From Acidobacteriaceae bacterium (GTDB lineage Bacteria; Acidobacteriota; Terriglobia; Terriglobales; Acidobacteriaceae), in assembly GCA_003165855.1 (NCBI GenBank), contig PMXH01000222.1, positions 2,820-9,628 of the forward strand: a stretch of 6,809 nucleotides of DNA, in the 5' to 3' direction. The number at the start of each line of letters is the position of its first letter. Within the stretch, counting starts at the first letter, position 1. Made by a program: the position numbers and the translations under genes. Of the stretch, positions 6,072-6,809 are shown piece by piece. Below the pieces are notes generated by a model. That model did no database searches. It saw nothing but the letters and a program-made list of their open reading frames with translations, and was not told where the DNA came from.

Positions 6072-6809
6072 ATGAGTACGCATATTGCTTCGAACCGCAA
6101 CACTGCAGGCCTGTGGCTGCTTGTGGCCATGCTTGCTTCCCTGTTGGCCTCCACGGTGGTGGCGCAGAGCGGTTCTGACCCGGAGGTGCCTGCTTCCTGC
6201 ACGTGCGCAAGCCATCCCCCCAAGCCACGCTCGCAGCGCACCGTAACGCCCTATGCGAACCAGCCGAAGGACATGCAGCCGTATTCGAAGTTCGCCGAGC
6301 CCTACGACCTTAATTACGTTCAAACGAATGTTTATTCAGGAGCAGCGCGGGATATTCCCGATCCTGACCTGAAGGATCTGACCGAGATTCGCATTGGACT
6401 TCTGGGACCGATCGATAAGAATCCCGAACAGGTTTTCGGCCAAAGGATGCTGAACGGGGCGCAGCTTGCGGTCGACGATGCGAACGCGCGCGGCGGATAT
6501 TGCGGCAAGCCTTTCAAGCTGCTGCCCCGCAACGACTATGACAACTGGCAAGCCAACGCGGTCTACGGCGAGGAGCGGCCAACCACGCCGGAGATCTGGG
6601 GAGCGGGGGCCAGCCAGACGGCAAAAATGGTTTACGACGATAAGGACTGGGCCATCTTCGGTTCGATCAGTTCGGAGTCGACCCACATGGCGTTGCGGGT
6701 GGCGCTGCGCGCGGAAATACCAATTGTCAATTCCGCCTCGACCGATCCCACGATTCCGGAGACGTATATTCCGTGGTACTTCACCGATCTGCAGGACGAT
6801 CGCGTGCAA
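6072..6809 (+). CDS. ABC transporter substrate-binding protein, type 1 periplasmic (LivJ-like), 3' end outside window
   Basis: The frame is open from ATG 6072 to the last base (246 codons, no stop), so only the N-terminal part is present. The start is supported by GAGAGG 5 nt upstream. Residues about 10-31 form a signal peptide (hydrophobic LWLLVAMLASLLASTVVA, likely cleavage after VVA or AQS); there is no lipobox. An unusual Pro-rich, low-complexity segment of about 70 residues follows, containing CTC (43-45). The ligand-binding domain starts near residue 105: IRIGLLGPI, then FGQRMLNGAQLAVDDANARGG, then WAIFGSISSESTHMAL, then IPIVNSASTDPTI and PWYFTDLQDDRVQ. This is the order of elements in the Peripla_BP_6 family of receptors for branched-chain amino acids, amides and related solutes. 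The family delivers ligand to an ABC permease; no permease or ATPase gene is visible here, so the protein could also work as a stand-alone sensor or binding partner. The ligand cannot be deduced. It is the last gene seen in the operon. Confidence 0.88.
   Translation, partial: MSTHIASNRNTAGLWLLVAMLASLLASTVVAQSGSDPEVPASCTCASHPPKPRSQRTVTPYANQPKDMQPYSKFAEPYDLNYVQTNVYSGAARDIPDPDLKDLTEIRIGLLGPIDKNPEQVFGQRMLNGAQLAVDDANARGGYCGKPFKLLPRNDYDNWQANAVYGEERPTTPEIWGAGASQTAKMVYDDKDWAIFGSISSESTHMALRVALRAEIPIVNSASTDPTIPETYIPWYFTDLQDDRVQ

Noticed and set aside
6198..6215. CTCASH in the receptor's N-terminal spacer as a haem c site
   Set aside because: The spacing is C-x-C-x-x-H, not C-x-x-C-H, so it is not a canonical haem attachment motif.
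6336..6809. Antisense open frame at the right edge
   Set aside because: It lies opposite the clearly recognisable LivJ-like receptor, whose sense frame carries conserved family segments.

Overview
The window is a GC-rich bacterial stretch. It is almost entirely coding, and every supported gene lies on the + strand. Gene spacing is extremely tight: 1 bp, two 4-bp stop/start overlaps, about 3-18 bp, then 30 bp. It therefore reads as the inside of one long operon, cut at both ends by the window. No promoter, terminator, RNA gene, mobile element or CRISPR array was recognised. The mixture of exported CRTAC1 (FG-GAP plus ASPIC/UnbV), YVTN-propeller/di-haem cytochrome and Reg_prop proteins with a haem-binding HzsA-like protein is typical of Acidobacteriota or similar soil bacteria. 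That taxonomic call is an inference from gene style, not from a marker gene.

Layout: (1) positions 1-804, the C-terminal part of a probable HzsA-related (hydrazine synthase alpha-like) c-type cytochrome with one CVGCH haem site; (2) 806-2509, a CRTAC1 family protein with seven Asp-rich calcium-type loops and a C-terminal ASPIC/UnbV domain; (3) 2506-4419, an exported fusion of a seven-blade YVTN propeller and a MauG/CcpA-like cytochrome domain with two CxxCH sites; (4) 4416-5528, an exported protein with seven Reg_prop-like blades; (5) 5547-6041, a RidA/YjgF-family protein lacking the catalytic arginine of archetypal RidA, with a 13-bp tandem duplication at its 3' end that changes its C-terminus; (6) 6072-6809 and beyond, the N-terminal 246 residues of a type 1 periplasmic binding protein of the branched-chain amino acid (LivJ-like) class, open at the window edge.

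Four or five of the six products look exported, and three haem c sites are visible. The simplest reading is a periplasmic or extracellular redox/ligand-handling module: haem proteins and propellers outside the membrane, a solute-binding protein, and one small cytoplasmic RidA-like protein. Its substrate cannot be read from the sequence. A propeller-cytochrome next to a LivJ-like binding protein recalls the beta-propeller and ABC-binding-protein genes that accompany PQQ-dependent alcohol oxidation, but no quinoprotein dehydrogenase lies in this window, so this stays a hypothesis.
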